Positions 1 to 7,594 of a stretch of DNA of 64,000 nucleotides are shown here, piece after piece. The stretch's first letter is position 1; the number at the start of each line of letters is the position of its first letter. Both the position numbers and the translations under genes were made by a program. Under the pieces are notes generated by a model. That model worked only from the letters and a program-made list of their open reading frames with translations. It was not told where the DNA came from and searched no databases. This DNA comes from Cyclobacteriaceae bacterium (GTDB lineage Bacteria > Bacteroidota > Bacteroidia > Cytophagales > Cyclobacteriaceae), in contig JAFIEV010000052.1 in assembly GCA_020832305.1 (NCBI GenBank), positions 1-64,000 of the forward strand, in the 5' to 3' direction.

Positions 1-266
1 ACCGATTGGATAAGGCGGTCAACCATTATAACAAAAAAAGGAAACACAGGGCCTTTAAAATGAAGTATGCTCCAATGGAATTCTATGAAAATTACTTATC
101 TTTAAGCGCCCAAGAAAGACCGACGGTGATTATTTATACCGATGGCAATGTAAACTTCGAAGGGGTATTTAACCCCAACGAAGTTTGCCCAAGAGAAGAA
201 CCTCTGGCTCATAATTGCCCGATAGATGTAAAAAGATTTTTAACCAAAACGGTCAACGTTATTTAG
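1..266 (+). CDS. Transposase/integrase C-terminal fragment, 5' end outside window
   Basis: The reading frame is open from the window edge and stops at 264-266. The visible stretch contains a basic segment (NHYNKKRKHRAF) followed by KMKYAPMEFYENY, which resembles the end of the integrase core (rve/DDE) domain of insertion-sequence transposases, where the protein recognises 'YN..R.H..L....P' near its C terminus. The remaining ~50 residues are a tail that I do not recognise. The catalytic DDE residues would lie upstream and cannot be seen, so I cannot say whether the element is intact, nor assign an IS family with certainty. No clear terminal inverted repeat was identified just downstream. Confidence 0.6.
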   Translation, partial: RLDKAVNHYNKKRKHRAFKMKYAPMEFYENYLSLSAQERPTVIIYTDGNVNFEGVFNPNEVCPREEPLAHNCPIDVKRFLTKTVNVI

Positions 267-277
267 GGAAGTACAAT

Positions 278-305
278 GAGCTATGAGCTACGAGCTATGA
301 GCTAA
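278..305. repeat. Four tandem copies of the heptamer GAGCTAY
   Basis: Four head-to-tail 7-mers (GAGCTAT, GAGCTAC, GAGCTAT, GAGCTAA) lie 11 bases after the transposase stop codon and 150 bases before the TolC-like gene. AGCT is self-complementary, so the array could also fold. Seen directly; function unknown. Confidence 0.85.
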
Positions 306-454
306 AACGCCCATCTGCTTTCTTACATTTCCGGTCCAAAAAAATACATTTCCACTTTTATCTTTTCGGCCTCAATCAGACTCATTCGTACCCATTATTT
401 CTACTCGCGTTATTTGTATTGAAAACATTTTATTAATCAAAAGCACCAAGAGTG

Positions 455-1771
455 ATGAAACTTATTAAAACATTTCTTCTCACACTATTAGTAATCAACG
501 CATATGCACAGGTACGCATCAGCAACTTCCACGAATGCTGGGAGTATGCCAAAGCTAACAATGCACAATATGCCGCAGAGCAAATCGGCTTGAGGCAGGC
601 ATCTGTAATGAAAAACATCAACCGGGCATCCATGCTGCCGCAAATTAAGGCTACCGGAGGCATTGAACATCATTTCAATCTCCCTGTACAGTTGCTGCCG
701 GCAGAAATTTTTGGCGGAGAAGCCGGCACTTTTCAGGAAGTGCGTTTTGGCTTACCCTATTCGGCAAACGCTGCCATTGAAGGTTCCTGGCAACTTCTCA
801 AAGCAGGACAATGGACCGACATAAGCATCGCCAGGCTCGATGAACAAATCGCTGAAGAAACTTTTCGCCACTACGAAATTACATTAAAACAAGAAGTAGC
901 GGTAGCATGGTATAGCCTCTTGCAATCCGAAGAAAATAAAAACATCGCCAGGGAAAATCTCATTGCTGCCGATACCCTGCTGAAAACAGCCCTGGAAATG
1001 GATGCCCGGCAAATGGCCGACCCTATAGACTTAAACCGCATCAGAGCTCTTAAAAATCAAATGGAAATACAATATGAAGATGCGATAAGGTTATACCAAA
1101 ACCGCAACGATCAATTGATGCACCTCCTGGGATCGGATCGTGTTGAAATTGTAAGTCCCGCATATGCACTGGAAAGTGCCGACCTGGCCGATTGGCAAAA
1201 TACAGGCATGACACAGGATCCCGCGAGCGCACTGGCAAAATTGCGCCATCAAAAAAGCCAATTGCAATTGCGTAAATCGAGGCTCGAACTGCTCCCTGAA
1301 ATATCTGCCTTTGCAAGCGTATCCCGCATGACTTTTTCTGAAAACATAAACATGTTTTCGTCCAATCAAATGTGGTTTGACATAGGCGTTGTGGGTCTCA
1401 AAATCGATGTGCCGATCTTTACCGGATTGCGCCGGAAAAACAATATTAACTGGCACAGATTAGCCGATGACCAGGCTCGCCTGGAAGCCAAATACCAGCA
1501 ATCGCAAAGCCAGGTAAAAGACTTGCAACTGATCCGCGATCTTGAAAGTTCTACGGAAAATATGGCTAAAGCTAAAGACAACAGACTCGCATCCAACCAA
1601 AACTACACTCTTGCCATGTACCGCTTCGAACAAGGATATTACAATATTCGAGAAATGATCGATGTGTATCAGGAGAAATTGCAAAGCGATAACCTTTATT
1701 TAGATAAAATCACCCGTTTCCTGATAGCAAGAACCCAAATGGAAATAAGAAAGGCAGACGCTGATTTCTAG
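455..1771 (+). CDS. TolC-family outer membrane efflux protein
   Basis: Predicted outer-membrane exit channel of a tripartite exporter. Starting at the ATG at 455 (a GTG lies one codon upstream) the protein has a typical signal peptide ending near AYAQ, then about 420 residues of long amphipathic helix with little hydrophobic content, the pattern of the OEP/TolC family. The usual length for the family is 430-480 residues, which fits. It is the first of four same-strand genes followed by an adaptor, a permease and an ATPase, with gaps of 17-100 bases, so I infer one transcription unit. The substrate cannot be read from the sequence. Confidence 0.85.
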   Translation: MKLIKTFLLTLLVINAYAQVRISNFHECWEYAKANNAQYAAEQIGLRQASVMKNINRASMLPQIKATGGIEHHFNLPVQLLPAEIFGGEAGTFQEVRFGLPYSANAAIEGSWQLLKAGQWTDISIARLDEQIAEETFRHYEITLKQEVAVAWYSLLQSEENKNIARENLIAADTLLKTALEMDARQMADPIDLNRIRALKNQMEIQYEDAIRLYQNRNDQLMHLLGSDRVEIVSPAYALESADLADWQNTGMTQDPASALAKLRHQKSQLQLRKSRLELLPEISAFASVSRMTFSENINMFSSNQMWFDIGVVGLKIDVPIFTGLRRKNNINWHRLADDQARLEAKYQQSQSQVKDLQLIRDLESSTENMAKAKDNRLASNQNYTLAMYRFEQGYYNIREMIDVYQEKLQSDNLYLDKITRFLIARTQMEIRKADADF

Positions 1772-1828
1772 TCCATACACAATAGAGCTACACAAAAAAA
1801 ATTAAAAAATATAAAATAAAATAAAGTC

Positions 1829-2935
1829 ATGAAAACATTCGCAAATCAATCTGTATTTCTCATTTTGTCGCTGGCAATCTTAATAATGGCCTGCACATCA
1901 AACGGCGATGAAGAAAGAGCGCGCTTAACTTCCCTTACCGAAGCAGTTTATGCATCTGGGTATGTGTTGCCACTCGATGACCACAAACTGTACAGCCAGG
2001 CTGAGGGGGTATTGATCAAAGTGTATGCCCGTGAGGGGGATATGGTTAAAAAAGGTGAGCCTTTGTTTGAAATTGCCGGGGTACAGCAGGATATTCTATT
2101 CAGAAAAGCACAAGATCAATACCAGATAGCACAGGAAAACTATAACGATGAATCTCCGGTATTGCAGGAAATCGCAGCGAATCTCGAAAATGCCCAATCT
2201 GTTTTACAAAACGATAGCCTGAACTTTGCGAGACACCAGGCACTCTACGATAAAAAAGCCATATCTGGTTATGAATATGAAAGGGCAAGGCTATCATACG
2301 AAACAGCTAAAAATCATTACTATGCCACCAAAAACACATATCAACATACCAAAAAGCAGTTGTGGCTGGCGCTGCGGGAAGCTGAAAATCAACTTTCCAT
2401 AAGCGCAGATGAAAAGAATCGCTACATCATCAGCAGTCCTGCCGATGCCAGGATATATGAACTTTACCGTCAACCAGGCGAGCTCATCAGAAGAAATGAA
2501 GCCGTAGCCATGATTGGCCAATCAGACCAGGTATACCTTCAGCTGCAGATCGATGAAATGGACATCAAAAGGGTAGAATTAAACCAACCCATCAAAGTAA
2601 AAATCGATGTGTACAACGATAAGTTCTACAATGCCCGGGTGAGCAAAATATATCCCATGCTCAACATCGCCAATCAGTCATTCAGGGTTGATGCGCGTTT
2701 CACTGAGGAAATACCCGGAGGCTTTGCAGGCCTTAATGTGGAAGCAAACATCATCATTGCCGAAAAGGAACAAACCCTTACCATCCCACGCAGATATTTA
2801 CAAGACGATCATTCTGTCTTGATAAAAGAAGGAAAAAACACAGTGAAAAAAGAAGTAAAAACCGGAATGGTATCTTTCGATAAAGTCGAAATCCTTTCAG
2901 GCATTGATACAACCCATGTGCTTGTTGAATTATAA
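1829..2935 (+). CDS. HlyD/MacA-type periplasmic adaptor lipoprotein
   Basis: Predicted membrane-fusion protein joining the inner-membrane ABC transporter to the TolC-like channel. The N terminus is hydrophobic and ends in a lipobox (LIMAC), so the mature protein is probably anchored by a lipidated cysteine at about residue 22. Residues 60-90 (GVLIKVYAREGDMVKKGEPLFEI) have the biotinyl-lipoyl half motif with the usual 'GD.V..G..L' core; residues ~95-190 are charged helical hairpin; a second lipoyl half (SPADARIYELY) follows, then a beta-barrel region. It lies 57 bases after the TolC-like gene and 17 bases before the permease. Confidence 0.85.
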   Translation: MKTFANQSVFLILSLAILIMACTSNGDEERARLTSLTEAVYASGYVLPLDDHKLYSQAEGVLIKVYAREGDMVKKGEPLFEIAGVQQDILFRKAQDQYQIAQENYNDESPVLQEIAANLENAQSVLQNDSLNFARHQALYDKKAISGYEYERARLSYETAKNHYYATKNTYQHTKKQLWLALREAENQLSISADEKNRYIISSPADARIYELYRQPGELIRRNEAVAMIGQSDQVYLQLQIDEMDIKRVELNQPIKVKIDVYNDKFYNARVSKIYPMLNIANQSFRVDARFTEEIPGGFAGLNVEANIIIAEKEQTLTIPRRYLQDDHSVLIKEGKNTVKKEVKTGMVSFDKVEILSGIDTTHVLVEL

Positions 2936-2952
2936 CCTAAAAATCAATTGAG

Positions 2953-4206
2953 ATGAAACTGCCCATTAGTTTAGATATAGCTAAAACCCACATGCTCTCC
3001 AGAAAGCGTCAAACTTTTGTAGCCATGATGGGTGTGACCTTTGGAATAGGGATGTTTATAGCGCTGGTCGGGTTGATGAACGGGCTCAATGACCTGACAG
3101 AAGAACTGAGTATGAGTGCATTGCCTGATATAAGGATTTTCAATGATGTTTCTACCTCTGATCAAAACATCATCGAAGTTATGAATCCAGACGGATGGAA
3201 CATCGTACACAGCCAAAAGCCCAAAAATGAAAGCACCAAACTCCGAAATGGCTTCCAGATACTGCATTTTATTCAGCAAGATCCCAGGGTGGCCGGTGCC
3301 TCTCCCTTGCTCACTTCTCAGGTATTCTTTAATTACGGCCCTGTAAAACTCAATGCCAGTATCATGGGCGTAGATATCCTCCAGGAAGACAAACTTTTTG
3401 ACCTTGCATCAAAAATGAGAGAGGGCAATATCAGAGACCTGCTCACCACCAATGATGGCATTATTCTGGGAAGAAACCTGGCCAAAAAACTCAATGCAAA
3501 ACCGGGTGACCGCGTGCAGATATCCACACCTGAAGGGTTTACCACCCGACTCAAGGTGGTAGGTATTGTACAATTTGGTATGGGCGCCGTCGATGATGTA
3601 AGGAGCTATGCCAATTTGTCGACCGTACAAAGAATTATGGGACGCGACAACCGATACATGACTGAAATCAATGTGAAAATGAAAGAATTAGAAGCTGCCC
3701 CTGCCGTTGCCCGGGAATATGAAAAGTTGTTTGGCTACAAAGCCGAAGACTGGGAAACAGCCAATGCCACGGTCTTGGTAGGCAAAATCATTCGAAACAT
3801 AATGAGCTACGCTGTAACCTTTACTTTGCTGCTGGTGGCAGGCTTTGGCATATACAATATTCTGAATATGACCATTATGAACAAGATAAAAGACATTGCC
3901 ATTCTAAAGGCCACCGGCTTTAACGCACGCGATATACGCCATATTTTTATGACCCAGTCACTCATCATTGGCCTGCTGGGCAGTGTACTTGGACTCATGT
4001 TGGGTTATGCCTTATCGCTTCTCATCAGCAGGGCGCCACTCGACCTGGGCGATGCCCTGGCAACCACACATTTTCCAGTGAATTTCGACATTACATTTTA
4101 TGTTATCGGCATCGTATTCGGTGTAATTACCACATCACTGGCCGGATTTCTGCCATCGAGAAAAGCTGGAAGTATCGACCCTATTGAGATCATCAGGGGA
4201 CAGTAA
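2953..4206 (+). CDS. FtsX/MacB-type ABC transporter permease
   Basis: Inner-membrane permease of the exporter. One membrane segment sits near residues 20-45 (FVAMMGVTFGIGMFIALVG), followed by a ~230-residue periplasmic MacB_PCD-like domain, then three further segments in the last 140 residues with the FtsX pattern (TFTLLLVAGFGIYNILNMT... DIAILKATGF). The 'K.I.ILKATG' coupling helix and the C-terminal 'P.R.A..IDPIE.IR' are hallmarks of the family. Unlike MacB itself there is no fused ATPase: that is supplied by the next gene. 417 residues is the normal length for the split form. Confidence 0.88.
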   Translation: MKLPISLDIAKTHMLSRKRQTFVAMMGVTFGIGMFIALVGLMNGLNDLTEELSMSALPDIRIFNDVSTSDQNIIEVMNPDGWNIVHSQKPKNESTKLRNGFQILHFIQQDPRVAGASPLLTSQVFFNYGPVKLNASIMGVDILQEDKLFDLASKMREGNIRDLLTTNDGIILGRNLAKKLNAKPGDRVQISTPEGFTTRLKVVGIVQFGMGAVDDVRSYANLSTVQRIMGRDNRYMTEINVKMKELEAAPAVAREYEKLFGYKAEDWETANATVLVGKIIRNIMSYAVTFTLLLVAGFGIYNILNMTIMNKIKDIAILKATGFNARDIRHIFMTQSLIIGLLGSVLGLMLGYALSLLISRAPLDLGDALATTHFPVNFDITFYVIGIVFGVITTSLAGFLPSRKAGSIDPIEIIRGQ

Positions 4207-4308
4207 TGAAGTGGGTAGTTCAGAAAAATTAAAAAAAACAGCATCACAATAGAATTAATTTCTTGCAGATGGATGGTCTTAGCACCATCGTTTAAAATGA
4301 ATAAGATT

Positions 4309-5001
4309 ATGAAAAATGCAATTTTGAAAGTCAGTAACGTAAATAAATGGTTTCATGATCCTCAGGAATTCCACGTTCTGCAAAATATAAACATGGAAGC
4401 ATACAGAGGCGAATTTTTATCCCTGGTAGGTAAGTCAGGCTGTGGAAAAAGTACCTTAATGTACCTGCTCTCCACACTCGACACTGATTATAAAGGTGAA
4501 ATAACGATAAATGATGTGCTGGTTACGGGCAAAAACCAAAATTTCCTATCCCGTTTTCGAAATGCCCATATAGGTTTTGTTTTTCAATTTCACTATCTGC
4601 TGCCGGAATTTTCAAGTCTCGAAAATGTAATGATTCCGGCCCGCAGATTGGGAAAATATCCATTTGAAGAACTGGAAGAACGCGCTTATGAAAAACTGAA
4701 ATGGCTGGGAATGGCCGATCAGGCTAAAAAACCCGCTAATAAACTATCCGGAGGTCAGCAGCAAAGGGTAGCTATAGCCCGGGCCCTTATCAATGATCCC
4801 GACATTATTATGGGAGATGAACCTACAGGAAATCTCGACAGCGTTAACTCAGGCATCGTTTTCGACATATTTAAACAGCTTACCCGCGAGTTTAATCAAA
4901 CCATCATTGCGGTAACACATGACGATGAATTTGCATCGAATACCGACAGGGTAATCGAGCTTCAGGATGGACATATCATAGGTGAACATATAAACGCATG
5001 A
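4309..5001 (+). CDS. ABC transporter ATP-binding protein (LolD/MacB class)
   Basis: ATPase partner of the preceding permease. From the ATG at 4309 there is a Walker A (GKSGCGKS, residues 41-48), Q-loop, signature LSGGQQQR, Walker B ending IIMGDEP and an H-loop THD, all intact. ATGs at 4297 and 4273 are alternative starts; 4309 puts the conserved beta-strand (ILKVSNVNKWF) at the usual distance from the N terminus. The end overlaps the start of a short ORF by ATGA. The family extrudes lipoproteins, macrolides or peptides with an adaptor and TolC; which applies here is unknown. Confidence 0.9.
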   Translation: MKNAILKVSNVNKWFHDPQEFHVLQNINMEAYRGEFLSLVGKSGCGKSTLMYLLSTLDTDYKGEITINDVLVTGKNQNFLSRFRNAHIGFVFQFHYLLPEFSSLENVMIPARRLGKYPFEELEERAYEKLKWLGMADQAKKPANKLSGGQQQRVAIARALINDPDIIMGDEPTGNLDSVNSGIVFDIFKQLTREFNQTIIAVTHDDEFASNTDRVIELQDGHIIGEHINA

Positions 5002-5129
5002 AAAAGTCAACCTCAAAACAAGGCGATGCTGCAAGGGATTACCTAAAGCATTTTGAAACAGCCCTTAAAAACCTGCAATTCTTCGGAAACAAAAACCCTG
5101 AGATTTGCCGAATAAAGAGTGCTATGTAA
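4998..5129 (+). CDS. Small ORF, 43 aa, coupled to the ATPase gene
   Basis: An ATG overlaps the ATPase stop codon (ATGA at 4998-5001) and opens a 43-codon frame ending in TAA at 5127-5129. The peptide is soluble and charged (starts MKKSTSKQGD, ends RIKSAM), without a signal peptide or membrane segment. The ATGA junction is the classical arrangement for translational coupling, which is the only positive evidence that it is expressed. I do not recognise it; it could be a decayed longer gene. Its stop codon lies within the 14-bp palindrome at 5124-5137. Confidence 0.4.
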   Translation: MKKSTSKQGDAARDYLKHFETALKNLQFFGNKNPEICRIKSAM

Positions 5130-5137
5130 ATTTACAT
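5124..5137. promoter_or_regulatory. Perfect 14-bp palindrome, candidate operator
   Basis: ATGTAAATTTACAT reads the same on both strands, and the flanks GC/GC extend it to 20 bases with one mismatched pair. It sits 55 bases upstream of the LytS-type kinase gene. A dyad of this size in a promoter region is typical of a dimeric repressor site, but no regulator can be assigned. Confidence 0.45.
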
Positions 5138-5191
5138 GGCAGATAAAAAAAAATGAAACCTTATATGATCTGGTCTCTAAGCTGATCAACA

Positions 5192-6265
5192 ATGATTATG
5201 AATAAAAAAATCAATAGTAAATCGAATCTCTGGGATGCCATCGGTATAAACAAGTATGTATTGTTAGGCCTCCTTCTGGTCGGCTCCGTTTCGAGAATTA
5301 TATATGCTCATTTTTTTATGGAAGATGCCACCTTTTTAGAAAAAGTGGTATCTCCCATTATCTCTCCTTTGGCCATACTGCTGTATTTCGCCATTATCAT
5401 CTGGCTCGACCGCCGTCTGGAAAAAGTCTTTCCCTATGACAGGTATAAAATTAAAAGAGTAGTTATACAAACCATGCTATCTTGTCTTTTTTTATTGCCG
5501 GTACTCTTACTGGCCATCTGGTACGTAATAGAATATTCAAATTATGAATTTAATCATCTCACCATTTCAGCTGCAATCAGTGGTAATATTATTTTCATAG
5601 CCGCTATCAACATCGCCTTGTATGGCAATTATTTTTTCAAAAACTGGCAAAAAACCTTACTTGAAGCGCAGCAATTGGCACGTGAGAAGTCTGATGTAGA
5701 AAAAAACTGGGCTCAAATGCAATACCATAACCTCATCAACCAGCTCAACCCTCACTTTTTCTTCAACAGTATTGCATCCCTTGATAATCTGATAAAGGAA
5801 AACCCCGTGCTTGCATCAGAATTTCTACAACAATTATCCAGGGTATATAGGTACATACTGCTCAACCGGGACAAAGACCTGGTAAGCATTGAAACAGAGT
5901 TAGAGTTTGCTGAAAACTATTTTTCGCTGTTGAAAACTCGTTTTGGCAGCGCCATTGAGGTTGTAATTGAAGTTGATGAAGATTCTATGGACCTAAGGGT
6001 CGTGCCGGTTACCTTGCAGGCATTAGTAGAAAATGCCATAAAACACAATCGTATGACTAAAAATGAACCTCTGAAAATTGTCATACAAACTGATGAGAAT
6101 TTTTTAACTGTTTGGAACAACAAGCAGATGAAAAAACAAGTGGAAACTTCCAACAAAAAAGGTCTGGCAAACCTCAGAACTTTGTATAGCTATTTATCGC
6201 CAAAAGAATTGCAAATTGAAAATCAATGGGATCATTTTAGCGTGAAAGTCCCTTTGATTCCGTAA
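5192..6265 (+). CDS. LytS/YehU-type sensor histidine kinase
   Basis: Membrane sensor kinase of the His_kinase (PF06580) class. Four hydrophobic segments lie within residues 20-160, followed by a short coiled coil (EAQQLAREKSDVEKNW) and the dimerisation/phosphoacceptor block LINQLNPHFFFNSI with the phosphorylated His at about residue 188. The ATP-binding half has the N-box VENAIKHN and a shortened G-box (GLANL), normal for this class. There is no recognisable periplasmic ligand domain, so sensing is probably within the membrane part. It lies 28 bases upstream of a LytTR regulator and directly after the exporter genes, suggesting that the pair controls, or responds to stress relieved by, that exporter. 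ATGs at 5192 and 5198 are both usable. Confidence 0.9.
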   Translation: MIMNKKINSKSNLWDAIGINKYVLLGLLLVGSVSRIIYAHFFMEDATFLEKVVSPIISPLAILLYFAIIIWLDRRLEKVFPYDRYKIKRVVIQTMLSCLFLLPVLLLAIWYVIEYSNYEFNHLTISAAISGNIIFIAAINIALYGNYFFKNWQKTLLEAQQLAREKSDVEKNWAQMQYHNLINQLNPHFFFNSIASLDNLIKENPVLASEFLQQLSRVYRYILLNRDKDLVSIETELEFAENYFSLLKTRFGSAIEVVIEVDEDSMDLRVVPVTLQALVENAIKHNRMTKNEPLKIVIQTDENFLTVWNNKQMKKQVETSNKKGLANLRTLYSYLSPKELQIENQWDHFSVKVPLIP

Positions 6266-6292
6266 AAATTGTTGACTAAATATTTTTTCCAT

Positions 6293-7060
6293 ATGAAAAT
6301 TCTGATAGTGGAAGATGAATCTTTGGCTGCCAAAACTCTCGCCAATCTCATACATAAATTGCTACCGGCAGCAGAAATTTTGGCTACACTGGCCACAGTA
6401 CAGGAATCCATTTTCTGGTTCAAAAACAATAAAGAACCCGACCTGATGTTCCTGGATATTCAGCTGGCGGATGGCAATAGTTTTGAAATTTTTGAAACGT
6501 TACAATGTAATTGCCCTGTAATTTTCACAACTGCATATGATCAGTTTGCTATAAGAGCTTTTCAACTCAACAGCATAGATTATCTTCTAAAGCCTCTCGA
6601 TGAAAAAGATGTACAAAGGGCAATTTCAAAATACGAAAAAATAAAAGACAATTCTCCTGGCACACGGCAACTGCAGGAAATGTTGCAAGACATTCAGAGT
6701 GGGAGAATTCATGAAAAAAAATACAAAGAGCGGTTTTTGGTGATGCATAAAAATGCGCTGCGTCCTCTGCACATTGCTGAAATCAGCTATTTTCAAAAAG
6801 AAGAGCTTATTTTTGCCATCGACTGGGAGGCCAACCGCTATATCACTGATTTTCAATCGATGGATGAACTTCAATCTCTGCTTAACCCTGAACTCTTTTT
6901 CAGGGCCAATCGCCAGTTTATAGTGCAAATTAATGCCGTAAACATCATTAAAACAACCTACAAGGGCATTTCGGCCGTTTTAAAAAAACCAATGCTTACT
7001 GTAATTGATATAAGTCGTGAGAAAGCACGGGATTTTAAAGCATGGCTTGAAGTCAATTAA
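6293..7060 (+). CDS. LytTR-family response regulator
   Basis: Cognate regulator of the preceding kinase. Starting at ATG 6293 the protein opens with the receiver motif MKILIVEDE; the acidic pair is at residues 8-9, the phosphoacceptor aspartate at 55 (LMFLDIQ) and the conserved lysine in LLKPLDE. A linker of ~30 residues leads to a LytTR DNA-binding domain (about residues 145-250), recognisable by FLVMHKN..R.L....I.YF and FFRANRQFIVQINAV. A TTG further upstream at 6269 gives an unlikely eight-residue extension. The family binds direct repeats in promoters; none was identified with confidence here. Confidence 0.92.
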   Translation: MKILIVEDESLAAKTLANLIHKLLPAAEILATLATVQESIFWFKNNKEPDLMFLDIQLADGNSFEIFETLQCNCPVIFTTAYDQFAIRAFQLNSIDYLLKPLDEKDVQRAISKYEKIKDNSPGTRQLQEMLQDIQSGRIHEKKYKERFLVMHKNALRPLHIAEISYFQKEELIFAIDWEANRYITDFQSMDELQSLLNPELFFRANRQFIVQINAVNIIKTTYKGISAVLKKPMLTVIDISREKARDFKAWLEVN

Positions 7061-7068
7061 ATTATCAT

Positions 7069-7509
7069 CTAGGTACGATCGCCGCTTCTACGATGTGTAA
7101 TTCGGTATTCAAATTTTAAACCGCTTTCCTCTCTGTCAAAGGCATTCTGTTTGTACTCCCTCCAGGCCTTGAAGGCAACATAGGCACCTATCACCAGAGG
7201 CAAGTATAAGAGATAATAATAAATGCCAAGGTCTTCGTCGAAGCTGAGTGTGTAAAAAACCACGACCATGCCAAAAATTATTATTAAAATACCTGCAATC
7301 ATTTTCGAAACTACATTTTTTTTCTGGACCTTAACGATTTCCTCCTCGATGAGAATATCGTCAAGCTGTCGGATCAGGTGGTTGATCCTATGCTCATTCA
7401 GGCCTTTTTGTTCCAGCATTTTTCTAACCTCAGTAAAAGACTGATGCTGGTAATAGACCTCCAAAGAGTCTTCCAATAATTCTTCTGTGGTTGGTTGTTC
7501 CATGGTCAT
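7069..7509 (-). CDS. Hypothetical membrane protein with two TM segments
   Basis: A 146-residue protein I do not recognise as a named family. The first ~65 residues are acidic and helical (EELLEDSLEVYYQHQSF, then a 'GL.E..I..LI..L' pattern resembling a short helical domain); two hydrophobic segments follow at about 66-88 and 95-113, and the C terminus is basic. The topology therefore has both ends on the same side, probably cytoplasmic. It converges on the LytTR gene with only 8 bases between stop codons. ATGs at 7509 and 7503 are both possible starts. Confidence 0.65.
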   Translation of the reverse strand: MTMEQPTTEELLEDSLEVYYQHQSFTEVRKMLEQKGLNEHRINHLIRQLDDILIEEEIVKVQKKNVVSKMIAGILIIIFGMVVVFYTLSFDEDLGIYYYLLYLPLVIGAYVAFKAWREYKQNAFDREESGLKFEYRITHRRSGDRT

Positions 7510-7594
7510 TTAAGGTAGCTTTTTTTATTTTATAAGAAAAGAAATTTTCAATTTCATGAAAAAATCCTTTTGCTAACAACGATAAACACAAACA

